NCBI GenBank assembly: GCA_002346475.1
Contig: DDZV01000022.1
Location: forward strand, 1 to 64,000
DNA length: 64,000 nucleotides
From: Acidobacteria bacterium UBA2999
GTDB lineage: Bacteria; Acidobacteriota; Vicinamibacteria; Vicinamibacterales; UBA2999
Reading direction: 5' to 3'
In this document: positions 1-9,250 of the stretch, piece by piece
Position numbering within the stretch: position 1 is the first letter of the stretch
Layout: every line of letters starts with the position of its first letter
Position numbers and translations under genes: made by a program
Notes under the pieces: generated by a model
Told to the model about the DNA's origin: nothing
Database searches by the model: none
Seen by the model: the letters and a program-made list of their open reading frames with translations, nothing else

Positions 1-285
<285 letters not shown>

Positions 286-467
286 AATTCGCTGTTACAC
301 CGCAACTTGCGTTGCGGCTTGGCAACTTATTCAACGCGAGCGCCTGTTGATTGGCTCTTGCGTTGTTACTTGTTACGTTTGTGTTCAATAGATGGTTCGT
401 TGCATTAAAGCAACGCCACCTGCTGACACTAGACGGGTTTTACTTCTTGCGTGCTTGCACGCACTAT

Positions 468-484
468 CCAGTTTTCAAAGAACC
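468..484 (-). promoter_or_regulatory. boxA-like rRNA antitermination element
   Basis: On the minus strand this reads ggttctttgaaaactgg. It contains the TTCTTTGAAAA core typical of boxA elements in bacterial rRNA leaders, where the NusB/S10 complex binds. It lies about 185 nt upstream of the mature 16S 5' end and about 90 nt downstream of the predicted promoter, the expected arrangement. Confidence 0.6.
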
Positions 485-572
485 AAACTCTGCTTAGCAT
501 CAATGATGCCAGCGCAGTGTTGTTCCCCTCCATAGACAAGAAACCAAAACTATCCTTAGGGGAAACCTTAGA

Positions 573-601
573 ATGCTACTATCTGGCCTCTCAACTGTCA
601 A
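573..601 (-). promoter_or_regulatory. predicted rRNA promoter (TTGACA-17-TAGCAT)
   Basis: On the minus strand a perfect -35 hexamer TTGACA (596-601) is followed after 17 nt by TAGCAT (573-578), four of six matches to the -10 consensus. Upstream sequence is A/T-rich, like an UP element. Transcription would start near 566, run through boxA and into the 16S gene. This is a sequence-pattern prediction only. Confidence 0.6.
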
Positions 602-707
602 CACTAACTCCTTGTTTTAACAGCATTAAGCACTCAATTTTGCATCGAAATTTAGACAAGAAGGAACAGTGTGTTCTGGTGGTGCCCGCAGAGTCACCGA
701 AACGACG

Positions 708-1220
708 TTAGTCGGGCGAGTCTGCCTTTAAGTCAATGACCATGGTGGGAACGGAAATTTGAATAATCCTGAAGTATCTAAGAGCGAGTTTATACTCGGC
801 CATATTACTGTTACCTGTTTCGTCGTCCCGTCTCGGGAAGAACTCATTTGGATTAACCGGAGTAATCAAAACACCAAGGTCAAACAAGCGGTGCCGATGT
901 CCATATTGAAACTTGTAGAAATCTCGATATAGGGTCGGGCTGGTTCCAAATTGAACTTCACCAAACACACGATTCTTCCCAAAATCACCGATTAGTCTGA
1001 GTTTATCAGAGAGTCTTGGTTGGGTTTTCCAACCCAATTTCTTGAACTCGTCCTTGAATCTCATGTTGTATGACGTTTGATGTGGCCTTGCCGCCCGTAC
1101 ATGTTTGTATATAGGTTGCCACTCAATGCCAGCCACTACGGATAAAACTTCATCGATTTCATTCTTCAGGCTTCGTTTTAGATGTTCATCGCAGTGAAGA
1201 TAGGCAATCTCGTGGTTCAT
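708..1220 (-). CDS. BglII/BstYI-type restriction endonuclease (solitary)
   Basis: A 170-residue protein resembling the BglII/BstYI family of type II endonucleases, which cut at GATC-centred sites (AGATCT or RGATCY). The catalytic signature is visible as D79, E88 and Q90 (GEVQFG). The spacing matches BglII D84/E93/Q95 exactly (nine and two residues). The downstream segment around residues 100-125 (YKFQYG, then FDLGVLITP) is also typical of the family. Start: ATG with a GGAG Shine-Dalgarno about 5 nt upstream. It has its own predicted promoter behind tyrS. No methyltransferase gene lies next to it, so how the host DNA is protected is unknown. Family is fairly secure; exact specificity is inference. 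Confidence 0.82.
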   Translation of the reverse strand: MNHEIAYLHCDEHLKRSLKNEIDEVLSVVAGIEWQPIYKHVRAARPHQTSYNMRFKDEFKKLGWKTQPRLSDKLRLIGDFGKNRVFGEVQFGTSPTLYRDFYKFQYGHRHRLFDLGVLITPVNPNEFFPRRDDETGNSNMAEYKLALRYFRIIQISVPTMVIDLKADSPD

Positions 1221-1269
1221 GCAGCTCCACTTTGTTTAGAGGTAACGAGTTAGCCGACCGCGGTGGGCG

Positions 1270-1296
1270 ATTATACGAAGTTACTGACGGTGTAAA
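1270..1296 (-). promoter_or_regulatory. predicted promoter of the restriction endonuclease gene
   Basis: On the minus strand TTTACA (1291-1296) and a perfect TATAAT (1270-1275) are separated by 15 nt, slightly short. The site lies just past the tyrS stop codon and about 45 nt before the endonuclease start. The gene may therefore be expressed independently of the purine/tyrS operon. Confidence 0.5.
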
Positions 1297-1307
1297 CAGT
1301 TGCAATA

Positions 1308-2582
1308 CTATTCACTGAGAATTTTTACAATATGCTTCTGCTTGGCTCCCTTGCGTAACACAAAGAGTGATCCGTCAATTGCTTCGGAGGCTGTAAGGCG
1401 CTCTTTTTCATTCGTTACACGCCGTTCGTTAACATAAATTCCACCGCTCCGTATGAGCCGAGTTGCCTCACTCTTCGAACTCGTTAACCCTGAAGAAACT
1501 AGGAGCCCGGATAGCGGTATGCCTTGATTCAAAGCTTCAGCAGACATACTCGAAGAGGGAACATCATCGAAAATCATCAACAGGTCATCAGCTGGTATTT
1601 TTTTAAGATCGCCACCAAAGAAAACCTCAGACGCTCGCTGCGCTCGCTTCATCTGATCTAGACCGTGGACAAGCTGGGTTACTTCGCTTGCAAGTGTTCG
1701 TTGAGCCTCTCGGTGCTCCGGCTTGATCTCAGCTGCCTTGGCTAAATCAGATATTGTTGATTGGTCAAGAAACGTGAAAAAGTTCAGGTACTTAATCACA
1801 TCAATATCATCTGTATTAAGAAAGAATTGAAAAAACCGAAACGGAGAAGTCAGACTAGCGTCGAGCCAAATCGTGCCAGCTTCTGTTTTACCGAATTTTT
1901 CTCCTGAAGCTGTAGTGATCAATGGAAAGACAAGACCATGCACCTTTTCACTTCTTAATCGGCGAATCAGATCACAGCCAGCAGTAATATTGCCCCATTG
2001 GTCACTGCCACCAACTTGCAATGTGCAATTGAATTTGTCATGTAAAACAAGAAAATCGTACGCTTGGAGTAATAGATAACTGAATTCAGTGAATGAGATG
2101 CCGTCCTCGCTCTCAAGGCGACGTTTAACAGATTCCTTGGCCAACATAGAGTTCACAGTGAAGTGCTTACCAATTTCACGAAAAAACTCCATGCCATTCA
2201 GAGTTCCCAACCAATCAGCATTGTTGAGAAGCTTTGCAGATTGATTGCCCGATCCGAAATCCAGAAAGCGAGATAATTGGTTGCGAATTTCAACTGAATT
2301 GATTTGAACCTGTTCTGGTGTTAGCAGGGTCCTTTCTGTACTTTTTCCGCTCGGATCACCAATCAGACTAGTTCCACCACCGATAAGAGCGATCGGTGTA
2401 TGGCCAGCGCGCTGGAACCTAGCCAGTGCCATCATTGGCATAAGGCTACCCACGTGTAAGCTAGAAGCCGTTGGATCAAAACCAGCATAAGCCGTAAGTT
2501 TGTCACTGGCCAAACGCTCAGGAAGGCCTTCAGTACTTGCATGCACTAAACTTCGCCACTCAAGCTCTTGATACAAATTCAT
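1308..2582 (-). CDS. tyrS: Tyrosine--tRNA ligase
   Basis: Class I aminoacyl-tRNA synthetase (424 aa) that charges tRNA-Tyr in the cytoplasm. The Rossmann catalytic domain carries the HIGH-equivalent HVGS (43-46) and the KMSKS-equivalent KFGKT (229-233). The tyrosine-pocket segment GGSDQWGN (191-198) is present. The C-terminal ~65 residues form an S4 RNA-binding domain. The fourth HIGH residue is Ser instead of His, a variant I recall from other non-proteobacterial TyrRS. Length is normal. It is the last gene of the purine cluster, with its start 3 nt past the purN stop, so it is probably co-transcribed with purine genes. Confidence 0.97.
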   Translation of the reverse strand: MNLYQELEWRSLVHASTEGLPERLASDKLTAYAGFDPTASSLHVGSLMPMMALARFQRAGHTPIALIGGGTSLIGDPSGKSTERTLLTPEQVQINSVEIRNQLSRFLDFGSGNQSAKLLNNADWLGTLNGMEFFREIGKHFTVNSMLAKESVKRRLESEDGISFTEFSYLLLQAYDFLVLHDKFNCTLQVGGSDQWGNITAGCDLIRRLRSEKVHGLVFPLITTASGEKFGKTEAGTIWLDASLTSPFRFFQFFLNTDDIDVIKYLNFFTFLDQSTISDLAKAAEIKPEHREAQRTLASEVTQLVHGLDQMKRAQRASEVFFGGDLKKIPADDLLMIFDDVPSSSMSAEALNQGIPLSGLLVSSGLTSSKSEATRLIRSGGIYVNERRVTNEKERLTASEAIDGSLFVLRKGAKQKHIVKILSE

Positions 2583-2585
2583 GTT

Positions 2586-3224
2586 TTAACTCAACATCCC
2601 TGCCGATGACTTTATAAATCTTCTTCCTGTAATCTTCCAACCACCTTGCAGGTAAAGACCCACTGCTTCTGGGTAAATCCGATGTTCCTCTTTCAAGATT
2701 CTGCCTGCTAATGTTTCTGGGGTGTCTTGATCGCTAACACTAACACTACGTTGCAAAACTATGGGCCCAGCATCGAGATCTTTGGTGACAATGTGAACCG
2801 TCACCCCACTAACTTTTACGCCATGCTCAACAGCCTTCTTTTGAGCATTGAGCCCAGGAAATGCAGGTAACAAGGATGGATGGATGTTGAGGATCGCATT
2901 GGGAAACGTCTCAATTAGTGGAGCACCAACAAGCCGCATAAAGCCAGCGAGGCAAACCAGGCCTATGTTTCGTAACTTTAATTGCTTTGCAATTTCTTGA
3001 TCAAACTCATCGCGATTTGGAAATTTTTCGTGGTCAATACATAAAGTCTCAATATCAGCATCTGCTGCTATCGCTAAGCCCGTAGCATCGCTACGGTTGG
3101 AAATAACTACTGCAATTGTTGCGTCAAGTTGACCCAAGCGGGTGGCCTCAATAAGAGCTTGCAAGTTGCTACCACGGCCAGAGATCAAAACACCAATCCT
3201 TCGACTGTTGGTGTTAGTAGTCAT
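2586..3224 (-). CDS. purN: Phosphoribosylglycinamide formyltransferase
   Basis: Folate-dependent GAR transformylase (212 aa). It transfers a formyl group from 10-formyl-THF to GAR, the third step of IMP synthesis. Catalytic residues N113, H115 (ILNIHPSLLPAFPG) and D151 align with E. coli N106/H108/D144. The N-terminal GVLISGRGSNLQAL phosphate-binding loop is intact. It follows purM by 25 nt and precedes tyrS by 3 nt on the same strand, so it belongs to the purine operon. The extra ~7 N-terminal residues are ordinary. I see no strong Shine-Dalgarno upstream of the ATG. Confidence 0.97.
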   Translation of the reverse strand: MTTNTNSRRIGVLISGRGSNLQALIEATRLGQLDATIAVVISNRSDATGLAIAADADIETLCIDHEKFPNRDEFDQEIAKQLKLRNIGLVCLAGFMRLVGAPLIETFPNAILNIHPSLLPAFPGLNAQKKAVEHGVKVSGVTVHIVTKDLDAGPIVLQRSVSVSDQDTPETLAGRILKEEHRIYPEAVGLYLQGGWKITGRRFIKSSAGMLS

Positions 3225-3249
3225 TGAAAATGGATAAAGTCGTGAATCA

Positions 3250-4284
3250 TCACAGGTTGGTATAGGTCACTTGAGGCGTATCGGCTGCTATAACTTCACC
3301 AATAACTTGTGCATCATGTCCACCCCTAGCCGCTAGCTCCTCAAGAATTTGTTCCTTCTGCCCAGTCTCAGCTACTAAAACCATGCCAATACCCATATTA
3401 AAGGTTCTTAGCATGTCCTCAATTGGGACATCGCCACTACGGTGAAGCCACTCAAAAATAGCTGGTACTTGCCAAGTGGAACAATCAACAACTGCCGCCG
3501 TTCCCTGCGACAACACCCGAGGTAAATTATCTGTAATCCCACCACCAGTAATATGGGCAATCCCTTTGACACGATTGCGATTGATTAGTGGCTTGAGCAA
3601 TGAAAGGTAAGACCGGTGTGGTTCAAGCAATGCTTCACCAATTGTCATTCCAAGATCCGGTATGTGATTATCAACACTCAGCCGAAACTGGTCAAAAACA
3701 ATACGCCTTACCAAAGAATATCCATTTGTATGAAGTCCAGAAGAAGGCACGCCGATGAGCACGTCACCCGGGCCGATATTTTGACCTGTTAAAAGTCGTT
3801 CGCGATCAGCCGCCCCAACAATAAAACCTGCCAAGTCATATTCTCCGGGTGCATATAACCCTGGTGTCTCAGCAGTCTCACCGCCTAGTAAAGCACAGCC
3901 ATTTTCTCGACATGCCGCAGCGATACCCCCAACTACTTCTTCTGCTAAATCAGGTGACAATTGGCTAGTCGCAAGATAGTCAAAAAAGAAAAGCGGCTCT
4001 GCCCCCTGAACCAAAATGTCATTAACACAATGATTGACAAGATCGACGCCAATGGTATCGTGGCGCCCAGCCAAAAACGCAACTTTTAACTTTGTACCAA
4101 CACCATCTGCACTTGAGACTAAAACTGGGTCGCGGAACCGGCCTGGATCAAAACGAAAAATTCCACCGAAAGAACCGATGTCTGACAGCACTCCTGACGT
4201 AAAAGTTGAGCGTGCCAAAGTCTTAATTCGACGAACGGCTTCATTGCCTGCATCAATATCAACGCCAGCTGTACGGTAATCCAT
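3250..4284 (-). CDS. purM: Phosphoribosylformylglycinamidine cyclo-ligase (AIR synthetase)
   Basis: ATP-dependent ring closure of FGAM to AIR, the fifth step of purine synthesis (344 aa, normal length). It shows the PurM/PurL superfamily signatures: the SSADGVGTKLKVAF nucleotide-binding segment, GGETAETPG, and HITGGGITDNLPR in the C-terminal half. The start MDYRTAGVDIDAGNEAV matches the usual PurM N-terminus. It lies between purF (75 nt upstream) and purN (25 nt downstream), in the same operon direction. Confidence 0.97.
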   Translation of the reverse strand: MDYRTAGVDIDAGNEAVRRIKTLARSTFTSGVLSDIGSFGGIFRFDPGRFRDPVLVSSADGVGTKLKVAFLAGRHDTIGVDLVNHCVNDILVQGAEPLFFFDYLATSQLSPDLAEEVVGGIAAACRENGCALLGGETAETPGLYAPGEYDLAGFIVGAADRERLLTGQNIGPGDVLIGVPSSGLHTNGYSLVRRIVFDQFRLSVDNHIPDLGMTIGEALLEPHRSYLSLLKPLINRNRVKGIAHITGGGITDNLPRVLSQGTAAVVDCSTWQVPAIFEWLHRSGDVPIEDMLRTFNMGIGMVLVAETGQKEQILEELAARGGHDAQVIGEVIAADTPQVTYTNL

Positions 4285-4359
4285 TAAAATCCAAATTCCT
4301 CAATCAGTAGCAAGTCAAAATCTCCCCAACCTCAAGTGAAAATAGTTATAACCACAAGC

Positions 4360-5826
4360 CTAACTAGTAACAGGATCCTTAATTCCCGTTCGACCTCGAG
4401 GCGTTGACCGATCATTGTTCTCATTTAGTTTTAATGCCAGTTGTAAATAAGCAGCCTCGTTACGAGGAAATTCAACTGGATAATTTCCGGTATAGCAGGA
4501 AGTGCAATAAGCAGAATGACCACCTGTTACCGAGCCCGTTAATCCTTCTAGGCTTAAATAAGACAGACTGTCAGCGTCTAAGTATTGTTGAATCTCTTCC
4601 AAGCTGTGCGTCGCTCCTATAAGCTCGGCGCGACGCGGTGTGTCAACACCATAGAAACACGGAGAAATTGTTGGTGGACAACTAATTCGCATATGTACTT
4701 CCTCTGCTCCAGCAGACCGAATCATTCGCACGATTTTTCGGCTAGTAGTGCCACGTACTATGGAATCGTCGACAAGAACAACACGTTTTCCCTTAAGGAT
4801 GCTCTTTACAGGATTAAGTTTGACACGTACACCAAAATGGCGAATAGACTGCTCCGGCTCAATAAATGTCCTCCCAACGTAATGGTTGCGAATAAGTCCC
4901 ATTCGCATTGGAATACCAGATTTTTCAGCAAAGCCAATCGCAGCACAAACTCCAGAGTCTGGAATCGGGACTACTACGTCTGCTGTCTCTACCGGTGCCT
5001 CCACTGCAAGTCGCCTGCCAAGATTGGTGCGAACCTCATTTACGCTCTCTCCAAAAACATAGCTGTCTGGGCGAGCAAAATATACATGTTCAAATACACA
5101 CTGAGATTGAGAAGCAGCTGGGAAAGGTTTTATCGATTTTAAGCCCTGAGGCCCAGCAATAACAATTTCGCCAGGCTCAACATCTCGAACATACGTTGCA
5201 CCAATTAAATCCATGGCACATGTTTCTGAAGCGATCACCCAAGCATCGTCAAGTTGACCAAGCGCAAGTGGCCGAAATCCATGAGGATCACGCGCACCAA
5301 TTACTTGATCCCGCGTCATCATCACAAGTGAAAAAGCACCACGTACCTGACTGATAGCATGTACTATCGCTTTCTCAACTGTTGGCTCTGAAGAACGAGC
5401 AAACAAATGAACAAGCACCTCGCTATCACTTGTTGTCTGGAAAATAGCACCGTGCTGAGCGAGTTCTTCGCGAAGTTCACCAGCATTAACTAGATTGCCA
5501 TTGTGACAAAGAGCAAATGGACCATGCACACAGTCAATAACTATCGGTTGTGCATTTATGAGTCGACTCTCTCCCGCAGTTGAATATCGCACATGACCAA
5601 TAGCGAAATGACCCTCTAACCGCGAGAGTGTTTGTCCATTAAATGCTTCATTGACATAACCCATTGCTTTTGAATGCCGAATTCGTATTCCATCTGATGC
5701 AGCAATTCCAGAACTTTCCTGGCCTCGATGCTGCAAAGCATGCAGTCCAAGGTAAGCAAGGTTTGACGCCTCTGGATGTCCAGAGATCCCAAATACGCCA
5801 CATTCTTCACGGAACTTATCGAACAT
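4360..5826 (-). CDS. purF: Amidophosphoribosyltransferase, Fe-S type
   Basis: First committed enzyme of purine synthesis: PRPP plus glutamine to phosphoribosylamine (488 aa). The N-terminal Ntn glutaminase domain has nucleophile C9 behind an 8-residue propeptide, which must be removed as in Bacillus PurF. The C-terminal phosphoribosyltransferase domain carries the PRPP loop VLVDDSIVRGTT (350-361). Cysteines C243, C390, C441 and C444 match the four 4Fe-4S ligands of the Bacillus-type enzyme, so this is the oxygen-sensitive cluster-bearing class rather than the E. coli class. A 112-nt gap separates it from purL and may hold an internal promoter. Confidence 0.97.
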   Translation of the reverse strand: MFDKFREECGVFGISGHPEASNLAYLGLHALQHRGQESSGIAASDGIRIRHSKAMGYVNEAFNGQTLSRLEGHFAIGHVRYSTAGESRLINAQPIVIDCVHGPFALCHNGNLVNAGELREELAQHGAIFQTTSDSEVLVHLFARSSEPTVEKAIVHAISQVRGAFSLVMMTRDQVIGARDPHGFRPLALGQLDDAWVIASETCAMDLIGATYVRDVEPGEIVIAGPQGLKSIKPFPAASQSQCVFEHVYFARPDSYVFGESVNEVRTNLGRRLAVEAPVETADVVVPIPDSGVCAAIGFAEKSGIPMRMGLIRNHYVGRTFIEPEQSIRHFGVRVKLNPVKSILKGKRVVLVDDSIVRGTTSRKIVRMIRSAGAEEVHMRISCPPTISPCFYGVDTPRRAELIGATHSLEEIQQYLDADSLSYLSLEGLTGSVTGGHSAYCTSCYTGNYPVEFPRNEAAYLQLALKLNENNDRSTPRGRTGIKDPVTS

Positions 5827-5938
5827 TTTTTTAACTCAAATATTCAACTGTATAGACTTATATTTTATGTTGTTTATCATCATAGCTCTTTGCATAAAAA
5901 CAGCATCGAGGCAGAATCCACCTTGTGAGTTTACGGCG

Positions 5939-8203
5939 TTACGCAACTTCGCGTGGACTTTCTACAATCTCGTCTAAAGCCGTGGCCCAAATCCGCTCAG
6001 CCTCAGCTTGAGGCTCGTCAATTACAAGATGGCCATCAATAGATAAGCGTATATTGCTGCCTCCGACCCTTCCAATCACTGTCGAGGCTACACCAGCTTT
6101 TGCAGCAAGATCCAAAAACTCATCCGAAAGATTTTTCTCAACTGAAACGACAACTCTTGAAGCTGACTCACCAAATACGGTGGCTACTTCAGCAAAGGGG
6201 GTCTCGGACAGGTCGTTTGATATCCCGACAATATTTGCCTCAACACCAAGAGCACTGTCAAAAGTGCATTCAGCCAGAGCAATCCCAACTCCCCCTTCAG
6301 CACAGTCATGAGCAGATTTAATAAGACCAGCAGCAGCGCTGTCTACTAACAAGCGCTGCAATGCTCGTTCGCGTTCCAAGTCAAGTGTTGGTGGAACGCC
6401 TCGGATAAGACCATGTGCCAACTCAAGATACTCGCTGCCGCCTAACTCACCAAAACCTTCGCCAAGCAAAACAACTACATCGCCAGTTTTCTGAAACCGA
6501 CGACTCACAACCTTGTCAGCCTGATCTAGTAACCCAATGACACCAATCACTGGTGTTGGTAACACCGACTCTCCGTCAGTCTCGTTATAGAGACTTACGT
6601 TGCCACCAGTAATAGGGATCTCAAGTGCTCGGCATGCAGAGCCCAGGCCCTCCACAGCGCGCGCAAACTGCCACATAATTTCTGGACGCTCGGGGTTTCC
6701 AAAATTCAGGCAATTTGTGGCTCCTATTGGTAACGCCCCTGTGCATGCAACGTTACGAGCGGCTTCAGCCACAGCCAGTTGAGCTCCTGCATGCGGGTCA
6801 AGAGCAACATAACGAGCATTGCAATCAACCGACATTGCCAAAGCGTGGTTAGTGCCCTTAACTCGGACAGTACCGGTACCCATCCCAGGACTAACAATAG
6901 TATTTGTACGAACCATGTAGTCGTACTGCCGATAAACAAATCGCTTGCTTGCTACGTTAGGCGAACGTAATAACTGTCGAAATATTTGGAGAGTTTCGCG
7001 GGGCTTCTCAAGCGATGAAACCGTTAAATTTCTCATTGTGCCAAGCGACTCTGGCTCGGTGGTTGGCCGATGATAAATTGGAGCTTCTTCGGTCAATAAA
7101 CGATTAGGGATATCAGCTACGATAACATCCTGATCCTTAACCCGCAGTTTTCCATCTGCTGTCACTTGGCCAATTTGAACAGCATGAAGATCCCATTTTT
7201 CAAAAATCTGTTCAATTTCTTCTTCGTGTCCTTCCTTAACAACCAATAGCATCCGTTCTTGCGACTCTGACAGCATGATTTCGTAGGGTGTCATGCCTGT
7301 CTCGCGTTGTGGAACAAGTGACACATCAATCTCAATCCCCACATCTCCACGTGAACCCATCTCGCAAGTTGAACAGGTTAGACCAGCTGCACCCATATCC
7401 TGAATGCCAACAAGAGCATTCGTTTTCATAGCTTCGAGACAAGCTTCAAGAAGTAATTTTTCCATGAATGGGTCGCCCACTTGGACTGCGGGTCGCTTCT
7501 CTGCTGAGCTCTCATCAAACTCTGCCGACGCCATCGTGGCACCATGAATGCCATCCCTACCTGTTTTTGCTCCTACGTAGTAAACCGGATTTCCAGCACC
7601 TGAGGCAGCAGCTTTAATAATCTCGTCCGCCTTTGCAATGCCGAGACAGAAAACGTTTACAAGCGGGTTTCCAGCATAACTTTTATCAAATCCGACTTCG
7701 CCCCCGACTGTTGGAATGCCGATGCTGTTCCCGTAGCCACCAATACCAGCTACAACTCCAGCAAACAACCGTCGCACCTGTGAATTTTTAAGTAGCCCAA
7801 ACCTAAGGGAGTTCAACAAGGCTATGGGACGAGCACCCATCGTAAAAATATCCCTGATAATCCCGCCTACACCGGTGGCGGCTCCTTGGTAAGGTTCGAT
7901 AAATGAAGGATGGTTATGTGATTCAATTTTAAAAACAGCTGCCAAGCCATCTCCGATATCAACAGCACCAGCATTCTCGCCAGGTCCCTGTAAAACACGA
8001 GGGCCGCTGGTTGGCAGTGTCTGTAGATGAACCCTTGAGCTTTTATAACTACAGTGTTCAGACCACATCACAGAAAAAATGCCAAGTTCTGTTAGAGTGG
8101 GCACGTGACCGAGCATCTTGATAATTTGCTGGTATTCCTCACGCGTCAAACCATGCCGTTTAATGAGAGCATCGTCGGCTAGAACTGTTTTATTTGAGCT
8201 CAT
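5939..8203 (-). CDS. purL: Phosphoribosylformylglycinamidine synthase subunit PurL (small type)
   Basis: Synthetase subunit of FGAM synthase (754 aa). It converts FGAR to FGAM with ATP, using ammonia supplied by PurQ in a complex with PurS. The short form (~750 aa, without fused N- and C-terminal domains) fits the separate purS and purQ genes next to it. It has duplicated PurM-like ATP-binding halves, seen for example in the EHCSYKSSRVHL segment near residue 50 and in GAAGLTCSTCEM. Its ATG overlaps the purQ stop by 4 nt, with AGGA about 5 nt upstream, implying translational coupling. Confidence 0.98.
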   Translation of the reverse strand: MSSNKTVLADDALIKRHGLTREEYQQIIKMLGHVPTLTELGIFSVMWSEHCSYKSSRVHLQTLPTSGPRVLQGPGENAGAVDIGDGLAAVFKIESHNHPSFIEPYQGAATGVGGIIRDIFTMGARPIALLNSLRFGLLKNSQVRRLFAGVVAGIGGYGNSIGIPTVGGEVGFDKSYAGNPLVNVFCLGIAKADEIIKAAASGAGNPVYYVGAKTGRDGIHGATMASAEFDESSAEKRPAVQVGDPFMEKLLLEACLEAMKTNALVGIQDMGAAGLTCSTCEMGSRGDVGIEIDVSLVPQRETGMTPYEIMLSESQERMLLVVKEGHEEEIEQIFEKWDLHAVQIGQVTADGKLRVKDQDVIVADIPNRLLTEEAPIYHRPTTEPESLGTMRNLTVSSLEKPRETLQIFRQLLRSPNVASKRFVYRQYDYMVRTNTIVSPGMGTGTVRVKGTNHALAMSVDCNARYVALDPHAGAQLAVAEAARNVACTGALPIGATNCLNFGNPERPEIMWQFARAVEGLGSACRALEIPITGGNVSLYNETDGESVLPTPVIGVIGLLDQADKVVSRRFQKTGDVVVLLGEGFGELGGSEYLELAHGLIRGVPPTLDLERERALQRLLVDSAAAGLIKSAHDCAEGGVGIALAECTFDSALGVEANIVGISNDLSETPFAEVATVFGESASRVVVSVEKNLSDEFLDLAAKAGVASTVIGRVGGSNIRLSIDGHLVIDEPQAEAERIWATALDEIVESPREVA

Positions 8204-8934
8204 CTTCCTAGGAGGGGTTCTATAGGCCCAGAATCCTGGAGCCCGTTTATCACTGCTTGCACGACCGACTTAAATATCACAAGCCCCTCGGCACTTCCCA
8301 CAACATCCTCACAACTACGCTCTGGGTGTGGCATGAGACCAACTACATTTCGAGTGACATTACATAAGCCTGCAATTGCATTTACCGATCCATTAGGGTT
8401 GGCCTCTGACATAACAATCCCTGCTGGCGTGGTATACCTAAAAAGCACCTGCCGATTGGCTTCAAGGCGCTCCACGACTTCAGGTTCAGCGTAGTAGTTA
8501 CCCTCCCCGTGAGCAATAGGTATGCGTAACACCTGAGCTTGTTGACAAGCTACTGTGAATGGTGTGTCCACTTGCTCAACCCGAATAAATACTTGTTCGC
8601 ACTGGAATTTAAGACTTCTATTTCTAAGCATCGCACCAGGCAATAATCCAGCTTCCAGTAATATCTGAAACCCATTACAAATACCGATTACAGGGCGACC
8701 AGCTTCAGCAAACCGCTTAACTTCAGTCATGATTGGTGAAAAGCATGCAATGGACCCCGTGCGGAGATAATCACCATGAGCAAACCCACCCGGAAGGACC
8801 ACAGCGTCTGCCCCATGTAGGCTGGTGTCCTTATGCCAAATGAGTTCAGCCTCCATACCAAGAACATTCTTTACAGCGTAATATGTATCGTGATCGCAGT
8901 TAGAACCTGGGAAAACAACAATCGCAAATTTCAC
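8200..8934 (-). CDS. purQ: FGAM synthase glutaminase subunit PurQ
   Basis: Class I glutamine amidotransferase (244 aa) that releases ammonia from glutamine for PurL. The catalytic triad is visible: C86 in GICNGFQ, then H202 and E204 in PHPERS. The N-terminus KFAIVVFPGSNCDHDT is typical for PurQ. It overlaps purS upstream and purL downstream by 4 nt each, so the three subunits of FGAM synthase are translationally coupled. Confidence 0.98.
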   Translation of the reverse strand: MKFAIVVFPGSNCDHDTYYAVKNVLGMEAELIWHKDTSLHGADAVVLPGGFAHGDYLRTGSIACFSPIMTEVKRFAEAGRPVIGICNGFQILLEAGLLPGAMLRNRSLKFQCEQVFIRVEQVDTPFTVACQQAQVLRIPIAHGEGNYYAEPEVVERLEANRQVLFRYTTPAGIVMSEANPNGSVNAIAGLCNVTRNVVGLMPHPERSCEDVVGSAEGLVIFKSVVQAVINGLQDSGPIEPLLGR

Positions 8935-9185
8935 GAAGTGACTCCCGTGCCAACCTCAATCCGGTAACTTTCTATTACCGGATTTGCCAGGAGCTTGTCA
9001 GATACCTCTGAAGCAATCTTACGAGTTTCATCTTCCGTAGCTGCGTCAATCTCAAGCTCAAAATATTTCCCCTGACGAACACCGCTGACCATCTGATAAC
9101 CGAGTGTGTGTAATGCTTCGGCGACGGTTGTTCCCTGGGGATCAAAAACTGAAGACTTTAACGTAACGTATACGCGCGCACGCAT
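8931..9185 (-). CDS. purS: FGAM synthase subunit PurS
   Basis: An 84-residue protein of the PurS family, the structural subunit that bridges PurL and PurQ in the multi-protein FGAM synthase of Gram-positive and many other bacteria. It shows the expected beta-rich pattern, starting RARVYVTLKSSVFDPQG, with a conserved GYQMVSGVRQGKYFE centre. It ends in a 4-nt overlap with purQ. A 65-nt gap separates it from purB upstream. Confidence 0.96.
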   Translation of the reverse strand: MRARVYVTLKSSVFDPQGTTVAEALHTLGYQMVSGVRQGKYFELEIDAATEDETRKIASEVSDKLLANPVIESYRIEVGTGVTS

Positions 9186-9250
9186 TCAGATTGCTACCTC
9201 CTACTGCAACACTGATTTAATTGGACTTCGTCTCACTTGAAACGAAGTTT

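Larger units (their letters stand above)
286..707 (-). other. rRNA operon leader and upstream region, no protein gene
   Basis: This stretch between the 16S gene and the restriction-enzyme gene carries the pre-rRNA leader. It contains a boxA-like element near 468-484, small inverted repeats at 398-415 (cgttgc/gcaacg) and 449-462 (gcgtgc/gcacgc), and a promoter at 573-601. The inverted repeats could take part in precursor folding or processing. Short ORFs here show no protein-like character. Confidence 0.8.

Noticed and set aside
451..711. 86-aa ORF on the plus strand upstream of the rRNA gene
   Set aside because: It overlaps the rRNA leader, boxA and promoter on the opposite strand and has no protein-like pattern or ribosome-binding site.
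2401..2470. HVGS in place of HIGH in TyrRS as a sign of an inactive enzyme
   Set aside because: The rest of the active site is intact, and this variant occurs in other bacterial TyrRS as far as I recall. It looks like lineage variation.
4585..5142. 185-aa plus-strand ORF inside purF
   Set aside because: Antisense to a fully conserved gene; composition is not protein-like.
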